Made by a program: the position numbers and the translations under genes. Under the pieces are notes generated by a model that ran no database searches, was not told where the DNA came from, and worked only from the letters and a program-made list of their open reading frames with translations. Shown here one piece after another: positions 10,801 through 24,240 of a stretch of DNA of 64,000 nt. Positions within the stretch are counted from its first letter, which is position 1. Every line of letters begins with the position of its first letter. Origin of the DNA: Siniperca chuatsi (lineage: Eukaryota; Chordata; Actinopteri; Centrarchiformes; Sinipercidae); the NCBI RefSeq assembly GCF_020085105.1, contig NC_058055.1, forward strand, positions 28,061,372-28,125,371. The letters run 5' to 3'.

Positions 10801-12352
10801 AGTTTAGGTATATCACTTCCTGGTTTATTTTGTAGTATTCTCCTTCCCTTGTGTGTCTTGTGTTTTGACTTCCTGTCTTTGTTTTCCCTCCAGTTTTGAT
10901 TGTTGGTCCTCCCTTGATTGTTTGCATCTGTGTCTCGTTGTCTCACCTCCCCTAGGGTATTTAGTCTGGGTCTTTTCTTTGTTCAGTGTTGGATCATCGT
11001 TGTACACATGGTGTTGTTCCTGCCAAGCGTGTTTGCCATAAGTTTGTATTGGATTCTTTGTTCTCCCGTGGACCTTGTTTGGATTTTGGATTCTTGGATT
11101 TTGGATTTTTGGATTTTGCCTGCTCCCCTGTGAACTGTGTTCCCACCTTGGACTCACTCCCCTGCTTTCACCTATACTAGCCGTTACTTATCTGCCTTTT
11201 GTGTGCTCACTACCTGTCTGCTTACTGTTCTGCCCGTACTTGCCTGCATACCACCCCACAATAAACAAGGTAGTCATCCGGCTACTTTTTCCTGAGACTG
11301 CTTTCTCGTCATCTGCTTTTGGGTCCACTTACCTCCATACAGCACCCCTTACGACAGAATGATCCAACCAAACATGGACCCAGCAGGTAAAACCCCAGAA
11401 GTAGCACCCTACCACTTAGTGCTGGCTAACCGAGAGATTCTGCTAGGCCAGCATGAACAATTACTCCAGACTCTGAAAGACAGCAAACAGGCTATGGTTT
11501 CCCAAATTACACAGCTAACCCAGCAGGTCTCCCGACTCACCATCCAGCTCTCAACAGCCGGCACCACCTCGCCTACAGATTCCGGTCACTCTCCACCGCT
11601 CCCGGTCTCTGCTGGATGGCAGCAGTCATCACTCCCTGTCGCCGCTGGATCGCGGCCGCACCCTGTCCTCGCCTCCGCCGCTGGATCGCGGCCGCACCCT
11701 GTCCTCGCCTCCGCCGCTGGATCACAGCAGCCTGCGCTCACCACCTTTGCCGGGCTGCTGCAGCCTCAGGCGCCACCTTCACGTCCTACTGGAACACAGC
11801 AAACAGCAACCCCGGCCTGGTGGCAACTGCTCTCCGCTCCCGTACTCCCTGCTGCATCGCAGTCTAATCTCTTGCCGGCCGGACCACAGCAGCTCCCAGA
11901 GACTCTCTGTCTTCGCCGCCGGCCTCCATGAGGGTTCAGCGTTCGCCGCCGGCCTCCAGAGACTCTCGGTCTTCGCCGCTGTACTCCCGGAGGGTTCAGC
12001 GTTCGCCGCCGGCCTCCAGAAGGGTTCCGTCTTCGTCACCGGCCTCCAGAAGGGTTCCGTCTTCGTCACCGGCCTCCAGAAGGGTTCCGTCCTCGTCACC
12101 GGCCTCCAGAAGGGCTCAGTGTTCGCCATCAGCCTCCTGTGACTCTGTGTTCGCTGCCGGTCTTCTGTCTGGTCTTCGGATGGTGTCAGTCTCCATCACG
12201 GACCTCGGGAGAACAGCTCCGAGGTCCCCAGCTCCGCACCTGTCCAGCCCCCGGGCCGTCCGCCCGAGGTCCCCAGCTGCGCACCTGTCCAGCCCCCAGG
12301 CCGTCCGCCCCAAGCCTCCCACCTGGCCCTTGAATCCCTCCTCCAGACCCCC
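10801..12352 (+). mobile_element. Ty3/gypsy LTR plus start of gag (fossil)
   Basis: An LTR-like block runs from about 10801 to 11355 and is followed by a gag-like frame from 11359 (about 190 codons). The frame's N-terminus has the MDPAG start and an H-E-Q-L-L-Q-T-L coiled region seen in fish gypsy gag. The gag-like part is rich in tandem repeats: a 36-base unit near 11640-11735, a 30-base unit GGCCTCCAGAAGGGTTCCGT-type near 11930-12125, and a 48-base unit near 12225-12315. No pol parts are seen. Broken, and represented only by its 5' part. Confidence 0.6.
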
Positions 12353-14095
12353 ATCCGCCATCATGGTGATTTCTTTAATGCGCTGATCAAAAGAGCAGGT
12401 AGGATCAAACGTAACACCAAGTTTCTTGGCTGTCGAACTTAGTTGTCCAGAGTAACTGTTATTTTATCCAACCGGTGTCTATGTCAAGCCGGGCCAATGA
12501 CCAGCATCTCCGTTTTATCAGAATTGAGGAGCAGGAAATAATGCAGATCAAGCTGCAAATGGGACATTGGTATTCTTGTTGACATCATCAGCTCAGCTGG
12601 GCTCAGGTGATTACACCTGACAACTCAAAGAGATGCAGTGAACGGACACACTTGATATTCTCAATGATAAGAATAATATCACACGCAATTCTACCAGTCT
12701 TCATTTTTTATATTTATTAATTTTTAATGAATTGTGGCATGGTCTGCACATGCAAGCACCCAAAAGCACACACAAGCAGAACTATTGCATATTAACTTTC
12801 CAAAAAAAACCCCATGAACCTTAACTTTACCTTCAAACCAATTTTGCATCAACAAATATCAGATTTAAACTCTGAGACCTACGTTTGTCTTAGAAAAGTT
12901 ATTATGTTATGTTCAAAATGCTACAGAGACTCCAGTGTACAAGAACAAAGCTGCTCCTTCATTTTCATGACTTTTTCTTTGGATATATAAGTTGTAGCCT
13001 CAGTCTTTCTTGCTTCACCAGTGTGATGTTGTGTATGTAGCCAGCAAAGGCACACTGAAGTAATAAATAAAGACAGACAACTTCATTTGATGTATAAAGT
13101 CTTTTTATTATTATACACATACTTAACCCACTGTAGGAAAAAATTAAGTACAGGAGCCCGTCCTTTCTTTGAGCAATACAGTGGAGACGCATCTATGTTG
13201 TAATACTTTGGTATAAAGAGTTGTATAACGCAAACTCAAAACTGTTAGTCACTGTCATTAGTGGATTCATTCCCATAAAGTACCTATAACAAGGAAATAT
13301 TAATGCTTAAAGTTTATTCAGTTTTTGGAATTCTTAGCATAAAATAATACTAAACAGACTAGACAGCTGCTAAAGCTAACGTATGGATGTTTTTTGACTA
13401 TGACTAAGACTTATTTACATCAGCAATAACACCCTCACAGATAATAAGAAATGTGCAAAGGGATTTTTTTTTTCTCCAAGTCAAACTCTTACAGCATAAG
13501 TTCTTACATAAAATTAAAATTTATGAATATTTTATATTATTTGTAAATACTATTATTAGTAAGTAGTGGAAAGTAATTTTAGCACAATGACTCTGTTGGG
13601 GCCTTTAAATCCAAACTTAAAACTCATCTTTTCGCCTTAACCTTCAGTTAGTTGGTTATTCTTGATTACCTTGTACCTGTTACCATTATCCTTCTCACAA
13701 CCACTGCATCTCTTTAACTCTCTGTTTGTTTGTGTCCCATAAACATAGCTGTGTGCCTACCTTTTTTTTCATCTTGTGTAAACAAGACAACACGTGCATG
13801 CAAAATCTACATGTTGTGCTAACAACACATTAACTTGTCCAAAGCTAATAACTCATGTCAGCTTGGAGAGAGGACATAATCCCGACAACAGCCAAGTTTC
13901 ATTTGGATATTTTAGCAAGTAATTTAAGCATTACTGTTTGTTTGTTACACCTGAGAAAATACATACAATACAACTGTCATTCAAACCAGTGAAAGCAACG
14001 GCCAGCAGCATCTAAAAATTAAAAGCCTGCTACCTGAATGTTCTGCACATTGCGAATAAAAGTGAAGAGAGACACAAGATTATGAGATTTGATTG
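12353..14095. other. Intergenic, little recognisable
   Basis: 12353-12600 looks like the right part of the repeat begun at 10562. Around 13590-13640, 'AAATCCAAACTTAAAACTCATC' type sequence (split at AAACTTAAAACTCATC) resembles the very end of an L2-like LINE reading frame. The remainder is AT-rich without a conserved frame. Confidence 0.4.
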
Positions 14096-14290
14096 TAAAT
14101 CGCTTTTATCCAAAGTGCAAATTCCTCTGATTCAACCACTCACACAATGATGGCAGCGAGGTACCACACAGGAGCAATTTGGGGTTCAGTGTTGCCCAAA
14201 GAAACCTTGGCATGTGAAGCTGGGGTTTGAACCACCAACCCTGTGATCAGGGAGCCGCTCTACCTCCTGAGCCACAGCTGCCCTCAAAAT
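14096..14290. repeat. SINE-like dispersed repeat
   Basis: Contains 'AATTTGGGGTTCAGTGTTGCCC' type sequence (key parts GGGGTTCAGTGT, GGTTTGAACCACCAACC, CTACCTCCTGAGCCACAG). This matches, from memory, an abundant teleost short repeat. No frame. Confidence 0.5.
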
Positions 14291-14367
14291 AACCAATCCG
14301 GGTCTTTTATGAACCTGGAGCCAGATCCAAAACAGAACCAGCTATTTTTGGAACCCAACTGCAGATA

Positions 14368-15744
<1,377 letters not shown>

Positions 15745-15857
15745 ATGTGTGTATATATATTTTAACAGGACATTTCGCTAGTACTTCAGTACTATCATAG
15801 TATTTAATTACCATTTCTTCTACATTTAAATCAGTTTTGTCATTTCACCTCACACAA

Positions 15858-16787
15858 TCATTTTTTCCTAGTAAACAGGATGACTATTTTTTCTCTGACC
15901 GCTTTGATTTGCAGTCCATAGATAACAGCGTTCATAGTAGGAGGGACCACATGGAACAAGATGGATGCTAGCTTCCTTTCGTCTGAAAATTCCTGGAAAC
16001 GATGGAGGAGGATGATGATGTTGCCTGATAAGAGGAGGATGATGTACACAGCCAGGTGGGTGGCACAGGTCTGCAGCGCTTTTCTGTTCAGAGCCTTGTT
16101 CTTACTACTCAAACACACTATGGCGATCTTCAGGTAGGTGAGCATTATGCTGCACAGGGAGCAGGCCATCGTCACCATGGCGGTTCCGAGGCCGTAGATG
16201 TTATTAATGAGAACATTTTCACAGGACAGCTTGAACAAGGAGGCGTTGTCGCAGAATGGGTTGAGTACAACCCGCCTGCAGCGCGATAAGCAGACACTGA
16301 GGCTCACGAGGATTACAATCAAAAAGAAAGCTGCCCCCCAGGCCGACACCGACAGTGTCACCACCATCCTGCTGGTCATGATGGTGGCGTAACGCAGGGG
16401 GTTGCAAATGGCTACGTAGCGGTCGAAGGCCATGATTATGAGCACAGTGTGAGAGACGCCTGCATGAAAATGAGCACAAAAAGCTTGAATCACACACTCA
16501 TAATAATGGATGTAGCGCTCTGTGACTGGAGTAAAAATATCACTCAGCAAGCGAGGAATGATGATTGTGGCCCCAAAAACATCATTAATGCTCATGTTGC
16601 AGAAGAGCAGATACATGGGCTGGTGGAGGCTCCTCTCCATGAAGATCAGGACTACGAGTCCGATGTTGGACACCATGATGAAGATGTAGATGAGGAGGAG
16701 GAGGATGAAGGCGGGAATGGAGGACTGGGAGCTGACCTTTAACCCCTCCAGCTGTAGAATATCCATATTGTAAGTTTGGTTCTCCAT
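15858..16787 (-). CDS. Olfactory receptor, intact (OR2)
   Basis: 309 codons, single coding exon. Starts MENQTYNMD (N-glycosylation NQT). TM2 PMYLLFCNMSINDVFG, conserved Cys of extracellular loop 1 in YYECVIQAFC, MAFDRYVAICNPLRY after TM3, SKNKALNRKALQTCATHL into TM6, and TM7 MNAVIYGLQIKAV. Compared with OR4-OR7 it has a distinct TM4 (GAAFFLIVILVSL), a distinct TM6 (LLLSGNIIILL) and a C-terminus about seven residues shorter, ending FTRKK. The first half matches OR3 and OR7 best, including TPVTERYIHYYEC. The ATG at 16785-16787 follows a splice acceptor at 16805-16806, so the gene shares the two-exon leader arrangement of OR1. The TM7 motif has A where the family normally has P (N-A-x-x-Y), shared with OR3-OR7. 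The Tc1 relic ends 114 bases downstream of its stop. Confidence 0.93.
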   Translation of the reverse strand: MENQTYNMDILQLEGLKVSSQSSIPAFILLLLIYIFIMVSNIGLVVLIFMERSLHQPMYLLFCNMSINDVFGATIIIPRLLSDIFTPVTERYIHYYECVIQAFCAHFHAGVSHTVLIIMAFDRYVAICNPLRYATIMTSRMVVTLSVSAWGAAFFLIVILVSLSVCLSRCRRVVLNPFCDNASLFKLSCENVLINNIYGLGTAMVTMACSLCSIMLTYLKIAIVCLSSKNKALNRKALQTCATHLAVYIILLLSGNIIILLHRFQEFSDERKLASILFHVVPPTMNAVIYGLQIKAVREKIVILFTRKK

Positions 16788-16804
16788 ACTGCAGGGGGAG
16801 GATC

Positions 16805-18443
16805 CTGGAGAGAAAATTCAGTCAACACTGGGTTTGTTATTAAAACCGGATCTGTCAAAGTGATTGTGTTAGAAATGATCACTTGTGAGCTGGTAACTAA
16901 TGCAGCTCTGCAGTTTACAAAATGCGTAAAGCAAAAAGAAATCATTGCAGAAGTATAAAGTAAATATTTTGCATGTTTAGAGAAAAGTCAAACAGAGCAG
17001 TAGTCCTGTCTTGAATTTGGCAAAACAAACAAATTAACATCTGAACTGAAAATGTTTCCCGATTCAGTTATTTGACATTGATCATAGGAGTGTACATTTA
17101 ATAAGTAACCAAATGAAATACATTGTGCTTTTGATGTTCTTTCATGTCATTAAAGCCTTACAAGCTTTCCTTGTCAATTGAAATGTTTTGTAAATGTGAA
17201 AAGAATAATAAATCAGAAGATAATACTACTGTTATACTACAGTTCTGTTTATCACTCTCTCCCATGCTGTATGAGATAACTTATTATTTAGGTTTGCTTT
17301 TATTGCTTTTCAAATTTTGCCTTTTAGACTGTTTCTTTTTAGATACTAATCACTGGTTATCTGTTATCAAGAGTCACTCAATAAGGTTGCACTGAAATCT
17401 AAACATTTTAGGTTTGTACTTAATAGCAGCAGTAAAAACAGAAAGTACTTTCTTCAAATGTAAAAAATAGTTAGCTTTGTTATCAGACTCAATAGAGTAA
17501 GAGATCGCAACAAAGTACTTCACCATACTTGATCGTTTAAAAATTGAAACTGAAATAAGACTGCCCTGACTTTAACACTTTCTAAGCCTATATTAGAAAC
17601 AAAACCGGCTTCAGATATACAAATCTTTGAGTCAATCATCAACACTGCACCTGATCAAGTTCATCTAACTGTGGAAGCTGAAATTATCATTACATCACAT
17701 TTTCAGGTCCTACTGTTCGCTTTATGAAAGTGAGTCTAAACCCGACATTAGGACCATGTTCAATCTGTCTTTCAAGTCAAAACAGGAACAAAAACACCAA
17801 AATTGAAGTCACAAGGTTCAACAAAAAGCTATTATTTCTGTGCAAACATGAATTTGAATAATCAGGCCGCTGATCTGCTTCAGTGAAAACAAAGATGAAA
17901 CACACCGCAACTCAAAGGTCACCTCTATGTTCAGTCTGATTTCACTCATTTCCAGAATAGCCTGGAAATATACAGCACAGTATCACTGGTGAGACCGAAT
18001 ACCATTAACAACATGTCAATAAACACTCAACCGGTCTCGCAGTGTAGCTCTTGCGTAGTCAACACAAACAGGGGTCACCACTTTAAGTAAATCTAATATT
18101 TAAGAGTAGTGCACATTAATTTGTGAGTTCACAGGCTGTTTTGATAGAACAAATATGAACATTTAATAAAGAAGCAACTCTAAAGCCTTCAAATAATTTT
18201 AAGCTCTTTCAAAAACAAAGTTTTGCAGTAAAACATCTGACAGATTATTGTACTCCTGCTTTCATTCCATTTCATCTTGGATTCTTCTCCAATTTTCCTG
18301 ATTACAGTTCAATTCGTTCATCAATATTAACCTTTCACTCTTGTTTGTGTTAACATAACATACAATACAGTACATTCAGTATTCAGTGAACAGTGGACAA
18401 CATCATTGTTAAACTTTTATGAGTGTGTTTGTGTCAGGTTTAC
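16805..18443 (-). other. 5' UTR intron of OR2
   Basis: Bounded on the minus strand by GCAGAG|GTAAACC (18444/18443) and CTCTCCAG|GATCC (16805/16804). No repeat family or conserved frame recognised inside. Confidence 0.68.
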
Positions 18444-18560
18444 CTCTGCTGACGTAAACCTCCTCCTGCCAGACCAGAGGTGGACTGGCAGACACCTTTT
18501 ATAAGATGACTCAACGGCCCCTGGTTCACAAAGCAGTGATGCTCCTGGCCACTCTGGTGC
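18444..18560 (-). promoter_or_regulatory. OR2 promoter and non-coding exon 1
   Basis: On the minus strand: CCAGGGGCCGTTGAG, then TATAAAAGG (TATAAAA = plus 18497-18503), then a short leader with GGTCTGGCAGGAGGAGG and the donor at 18444. Leader sequence CCACCTCTGGTCTGGC is very like OR1 (CTCCTCTGGTCTGGC), so the two promoters share ancestry. Confidence 0.65.
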
Positions 18561-20337
18561 CCTATGGGCCAGACCTCTACTGGTGGCCCTGAGGGCTTTG
18601 ATCTCTTCCTCTTCTCTTCATCTCATCCTGCTTTTGATCCATGACATGATGTTTACATGGAACATTATCATTACATTACATTAGCAATGTTTCTGACTGT
18701 AATCCAGCTTACAGTCCACTGTGGCTTCACCCTTCAGAAGCACTGATAATATCTCGCCAACAACCACAAATACCGCCAACAACCTTTTTCAGTCTTTCCC
18801 ACTCATAGATGCCATCACAAGATTCAAAGCAAACTTTATACGGACAGCTCACATTACAGTTTACCTAACCGTTGTAACACGACTACTGTTGTCAACAATC
18901 ATCTGCTTCCTTTTTGAAAGAAAATAACCATTTTGTGCACTTTGTAATAACTCAGTTTTCATGATTAAGTCATAGGCTATTATATATCATTCAGAAATTC
19001 AAATTAAATAAATGTGAATTAGCTGAATGGCTTTTCAGTGAAAACATAAGCATAGCTGCCCCTTTTCTCAAGCTTCAGATAGCTTATCAGGGTGTCCCAT
19101 TTCAGATTATGTCTTATGTATTTGAACTGTTTGTGAATAAACTGAAACTGAAGCATCACAGCTTTCCTTTTAAGGTTTTCAACATTTTGCATAGTGCCTT
19201 GTATTTGCAATGTTTCCCACAGATATATTTTACTTGGGCTGCCAGCAAAGTATGTCAACTTAACCCTTTTTAAGAATTTTTGGTAATTTTATTTATTATT
19301 GTTATGAGATAGTTTTGTCGACCTTTCAATGAAATAAATTCTAAGATGAAATATGATACACTAATGTAAGTAAAGTTACAGAGCGCCCGAAAATCTAGAA
19401 AGATTATATTTCTTTGTGCATAGGATACTAACTTCCATGCACAAGAAATCAGTTGTCTATTACTTTGATTGATTGCTTTATATTAATTATTAATATTAAT
19501 GCCCCTCATGCTAAAGCTGTTTGCTGCTAGTGTTCCTGCCACCGCTCTTCCTGTTTTTGGACACCTTTGTTAAGTAAATAATCGAGTTTGTGCCGTGTGC
19601 ACTGCTTCCTGCTTGCCAATGTTGAGAGTCAGAGCTGATGATATATTAGCCAACGTATAAACCTATAAATTATTTCTGATTTCTGAACAGCTCAAATGGC
19701 AGGTTAGAACCCTAATCCTCCTGTAAAGTATCTGCTGATTGTGCTTTGCCTTGACTAAGTATTGGCTTTTTCTTTGCTTTGCAAATACCAGTGAGTTAGC
19801 TCTGAGGCAGGCTGTTTCTCAACCTGAATCTTTGGAAGTTTTCTATAATGCTGCTACATCTAGGCATTTTAATTTGCATAGGTGTGATGGTTATTCTGCC
19901 GGCTATTTTCCAGATTCCCAAGTTGATCTCTTAATTGCTTGTTTTGTCCGAACATCAGTCCAAAAACCAGATATTCAATCTATAATGACATTAAACTAAA
20001 GCAGAAAATACATTCATGAAGCTGTTTTTTTAACATTTTTGCTAAACATTGATTGATTATATAACAATAATAACAAATCGATAAATTGACTAATTGTTTC
20101 AGCTCTATCTTAAATTTATTTTCCTGGAGCAAATGTACTCATTTGGCTGTTGTTTGACATATATATTTTGCTGTCTTGCCAATGGCTAAAGTGGTGAAAT
20201 TTGAATAATGTGAGCTGAACTGGCCGTGAGCTCACTGCAAACTGACATTATTTGCCTGCAATATTGACATAACGAACCACACACAACAATAATGGTGCAT
20301 TTATGTGTTTTCTTGATAGGCTGTAAAGCTAAGCATC
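18561..20337. other. Intergenic between OR2 and the OR3-OR7 array
   Basis: AT-rich, only short frames without recognisable domains. It ends where the repeated array sequence begins (TCAGATATTTTGAT at about 20338). Confidence 0.45.
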
Positions 20338-21704
20338 AGATATTTTGATAAAAACATGTGGTTTTTATTACAGCTTCACTTTTCTTTATACCATAATTGA
20401 AACTAATAACTCTTGTGCATTGCTAAATTGGTTAGCATCTAGGGAGGTGAGAAGGCGTGGCTTGCATTTGAGAGTAACATAATGCATTGCTACACTTCAA
20501 GGTAGATTTAGTTGTTGAACATTTCCCCTGGATCATGATACTGTTAAAATATTATCGTATATTTATCTGAGAGTACGCATTGGACCTACTTAGTTAATCT
20601 CAGTAGGCAAAGCCTTTGCTCTTCACATCCCGACAGCAATCAATAAATCAAATCCTCTGGAGAAAAATGTAAAAACTCCGGTATCTGTGGCTGTCGCAGG
20701 CCAGTAATAAGCACATCCAATCATTCCTGGCCTACCTGCGCGCACTCTGTCCGTGCACTTATTGTGCATGCAAATGTGTTTTGGGGAAGGGGCTTTGGAA
20801 GGAGGCCTAAACGGGGGGTATCCAGCTGATTTTTTCAGTTGGATACTTTCAAATCTAGCTGTCTCTGCTAGTTTCTCCAGTTTTATTTTATTTGCATTGT
20901 CTGCCCCTGCCCCAGTCTCGGAACCCATCGGCTATTGTCTGACAACGATTTAGCCTTCAGGCAATGGCCAATGTTTCAGGGCTTCCAGTGTATCCGGATA
21001 ACGGATACCCGGGCCAAGACGTCCTCTTCCGTGCGCCTGTCATTGTTTACAATCCGATTAGCAATCTCGGAACCCATCGGATATCGTCTGACAGCGTTTT
21101 GGATGCGGATCCATTTTTTAAAAGCTAATAAAAAGCTCATCTCTAGGGTTCCGAGTCTGATAAAAAGTTAAATCATCCTTAGACAATAGCCAATGGGCAA
21201 TTCGGCCAATGAGTTCCGTCTCTTTTTGGTCAATACTACTCGGACTACAAACAGACTACAAACAGAAACAAGAATGATTCCGATACCAAAATCCTGTCCC
21301 TTGACTACAGATACTGCATTGATATGTAGATATCTGTTTATATAGATTAGCCCCATCCTGATTAGTTTCACCTGTCATTCATTATCCTTCCCTAGTGTAT
21401 TTAGTTTGTGTGTTCCCTTGTCTCAGTGCCAGTTCATCTTTGTCCATGTGTCAAGCGTTCCAGCCATTGCCCCAGTGTTTATTCGCTCAAAGAAGGGAAG
21501 TCAAACTCTTAATTAACTGTATAAACATACATTTAATTTATATCAAATAATTACTCAATGGGTGTGTAGATAAGTGAAATTAATTTGAAAAGTAAGAAAA
21601 ATACATTTCAGCATGCCATAGCGAGTGAGAAAGTATTTTAATTGCATGACTGAAAATTTCAGTGATTTATTTTATAAATTATTTACATTTAATTCACTAT
21701 TGAG
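20338..21704. repeat. Array unit: downstream flank of OR3
   Basis: Duplicated segment also found at 34371-35926, 48511-50062, 40409-40672 plus 42238-42686, and 57606-58192 plus 60450-60791. It contains the hairpin element (20916-21195) and part of an old LTR-like stretch (from about 21340). In this copy the LTR-like stretch is cut short at about 21480 compared with OR4. No gene. Confidence 0.8.
20916..21195. repeat. Hairpin element, copy in OR3 flank
   Basis: The motif TCTCGGAACCCATCGGCTAT-TGTCTGACAACGATTT occurs directly at 20916, again directly near 21065, and inverted near the right end, so the segment can fold back. Possibly a small MITE. The right arm is degraded in this copy. Confidence 0.6.
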
Positions 21705-22591
21705 TCATTTCACCTCTGTCACAGTCATTGAATTCCTAGTAAACATGATGACTATTTTTTCTCTGACCGCTTTGATTTGCAGTCCATAGATAACAGCGTT
21801 CATAGTAGGAGGGAACACATGGAACAAGATGGATGCTAGCTTCCTTTCGTCTGAAAAGTCCTGGAAACGATGGAGGATGATAGGGATGAAGCCAGACACA
21901 AACATGATGATGTACACAGCCAGGTGGGTGGCACAGGTCCGCAGCGCACGGCTGTTCAGAACCTTGTTTTTACTGAGCACACACACTGCAGCAGTTTTCA
22001 GGTAGGTGAGAGTGACGCTGCCGATGGAGGAGCCCAGGGCAGGTGCCGAGGCCGTGATGTTAGCTTTCACAGGACAGCCGTAAGGAGGCGTTATTGATGA
22101 GGATACTTTCACAGGACAGCTTGAACAAGGAGGCGTTATCGCAATCACCATCGGGTTCAAAATAACTGCCCTGCAGCTGGTCATGATGGTGGCGTAACGC
22201 AGGGGCTGCAGATGGCCACGTAGCGGTCGAAGGCCATGATCATGAGCACAGTGTGAGAGACGCCTAAATGAAAATGAGCACAGAAGGCCTGAATCACACA
22301 CTCATAATAATGGATGTAGCGCTTTGTGACTGGCGTAAAAATATCACTCAGCAAGCGAGGAATGATGGTCGTGGCCCCAAAAACATCATTAATGCTCATG
22401 TTGCAGAAGAGCAGATACATGGGCTGGTGGAGGCTCCTCTCCATGGTGATCAGGACTACCAGGCCGATGTTGGACACCATGATGAAGATGTAGATGAGGA
22501 GGAGGAGGATGAAGGCGGGAATGGAAGACTGGGGGCTGACCTTTAACCCCTCCAGCTGTAGAATGTCTATACTTAAAGTCTGGTTCTCCAT
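21705..22591 (-). pseudogene. Olfactory receptor pseudogene (OR3)
   Basis: Clearly derived from the OR4-OR7 type. The N-terminal 130 residues are intact (MENQTLSIDI through MAFDRYVAIC). A frame change just after, at the GGGGCTGCAG position (other copies have one G more plus a T), diverts the frame. TM4 and the following loop are missing: the ATIMTS codons run directly into CRAVILNP. A block near 22040-22150 carries a local duplication of TTTCACAGGACAGC...AAGGAGGCGTTAT, scrambling extracellular loop 2. The C-terminal part, from GSSIGSVTLTYLK through SRALRTCATHL to NAVIYGLQIKAVREK, reads on in another frame. Without TM4 the receptor cannot fold. Promoter, leader exon and intron remain. The loop 1-TM3 segment (TPVTKRYIHYYEC, HFHLGVS) matches OR7 rather than OR4-OR6. 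Confidence 0.92.
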
Positions 22592-22613
22592 AGTGCAGAG
22601 GGTTATTTTAAGC

Positions 22614-23995
22614 CTATTTAGGATGGGAGAGCAAAAAATAATTTATATGGCATTTAATATCAAAAACATGTTTTTGAAGATAATAACTAGGTAGATACAG
22701 TAATCTACACAAACAGTGGAAGAAAGTGGCTTCTCAAACAGGTCAGCAGTACCGCCTAAAAAGTAGGGTAGCGTTCAATGCAAGAAATAAAAGTGGAAAA
22801 ATATTGTAAATATGCACAAATTGAGCATATTAAAATATTGTTCTGGAGATATGAGAACTTAGTAACAATAGACAACAATATGGTTGTTTGCCTGTGAAAT
22901 CTGGAACTTGGTTAAATGATATGAAGATTGAATTATTCAAACAGGACATACTGTATGTACTATAAGAATACTACTTTTAAAGGCCTACTGTGGAGACGCA
23001 AGACTTACAAAAATTACAAATAATGAAATAATTTAACCAAACTGAAACTTGTTTTGGCATTTGTGTGCACATGGTGTACAACACAATTAAACAACATTTA
23101 AAAAAAACAACATACAATACAAAAAAAAATCAAAGAAAATGATAATTACTGCAAAACTTTAAATAATGCCTCATTTGACAACAAAACTTCCAAAGTATAA
23201 CCCTGAAAAATCGCTGTTTCAAAATGTCGCAGACAAAAAGAAGTTTGAATTTAAATTCGGTCATGATTTAATGTCATAGGCTAGATACAATATCAGTCAT
23301 TCAGCAACAGACAACAATAAGGATAGTTGTCTCCCTGACAGATAAGACTTAGTGAAGTAATGTGAAAACCAAATAATTCGTTAAATTTTCATTTTATTCC
23401 AATTTGCCTTCAAAATGCAATTAATTTGTTCATCAGTTCTTTTCATGTATTTAAGATTTAATTTCGTGTCTTAAAACAAAAAGTGTTAAAACAAAACACA
23501 GGATATACTGTACATAGTAATAACAACATATTAATAATCGTTATTTATAGAGCACCTTTTAAAACCTGATTTAGAAAGTGTTTCACACAAGGCAGCAAAT
23601 TAAAATCAACAAATTATGAAGTTTCATATAGAATCTAATCAAATAGCAAACTTTTAGGTAACAAAAGACATCAATTGACCAAGAGTAAATTTAAATTAAA
23701 TTTAAAATAAAAATATATAAGTAAGATATTAGAATCAGTTCTAAAACATACTGGGAGCCAGTGTAAAGAGGCTAAAGCAGGTGTGATGTGGTCACTGAGT
23801 TCTGTAGCCTGGCAATAGATTTTCCTTTAAGTACAAACGCTGTTGCAGTAATTGAGGCTGGAGAAGATAAAAGTATGTCTCTGTCTTTAGAACATAAGAG
23901 AGTATTTTTGCAATATTTCATAAATGATAAAAACATGATTGGCATTATTCAGTAAACAAACAACATCATTTACATACTGTGTGTCTCATGCTTAC
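22614..23995 (-). other. 5' UTR intron of OR3 (array upstream flank)
   Basis: Donor AGAG|GTAAGC at 23996/23995; acceptor side CTAAATAG|GCTTAAAA at 22614/22613 (the other copies read CTCACTAG). It contains, around 23535-23905, the dispersed repeat with TTATTTATAGAGCACC and GCCAGTGTAAAGAGGC. The same block is in all array copies. Confidence 0.65.
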
Positions 23996-24130
23996 CTCTG
24001 TTGACATGAATCCCCTCCACTCACCCGAGGTGGGCTGACATCTGTTATAAGCTGAATGATGGCCCCCGGTATTTGAGAGTTTGTTGCGTCACTGAACTCT
24101 TACCAGTTTCTTACCAGGCAACAACTGCTG
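23996..24130 (-). promoter_or_regulatory. OR3 promoter and non-coding exon 1
   Basis: Minus strand order: GTTGCCTGGTAAG (RFX-like), AGTGACGCAACAAAC (CRE/ATF-like), CCGGGGGCCATCATTC, TATA-like CTTATAAC (plus 24044-24051), a leader containing CCCACCTCGGGTGAGTGGAG, and donor at 23996. The factor names are inference from motif shape. Confidence 0.62.
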
Positions 24131-24240
24131 TCACAACACTATGTTTGCTATTGGTGGTTTGGATGCCCCTGTGGTAGATGAAACATGATAAAGTACCCTC
24201 TAGGGCGCCCTTCCAGTGGAGAAAACATGATGCGGTGCAT

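Noticed and set aside
10853-11180. Overlapping short frames rich in Phe/Leu/Cys near 10.9-11.2 kb
   Set aside because: They lie in an LTR-like T-rich stretch and have no start context or domain.
11928-12386. A repeat-rich secreted or structural protein gene (Arg/Ser/Pro repeats)
   Set aside because: Follows an LTR and a gypsy gag-like start; the repeats are minisatellites in a fossil element and are readable in several frames.
18721-18927. Small 68-codon frame upstream of OR2
   Set aside because: No recognisable domain, no repeat in the window, AT-rich surroundings; cannot be supported as a gene.
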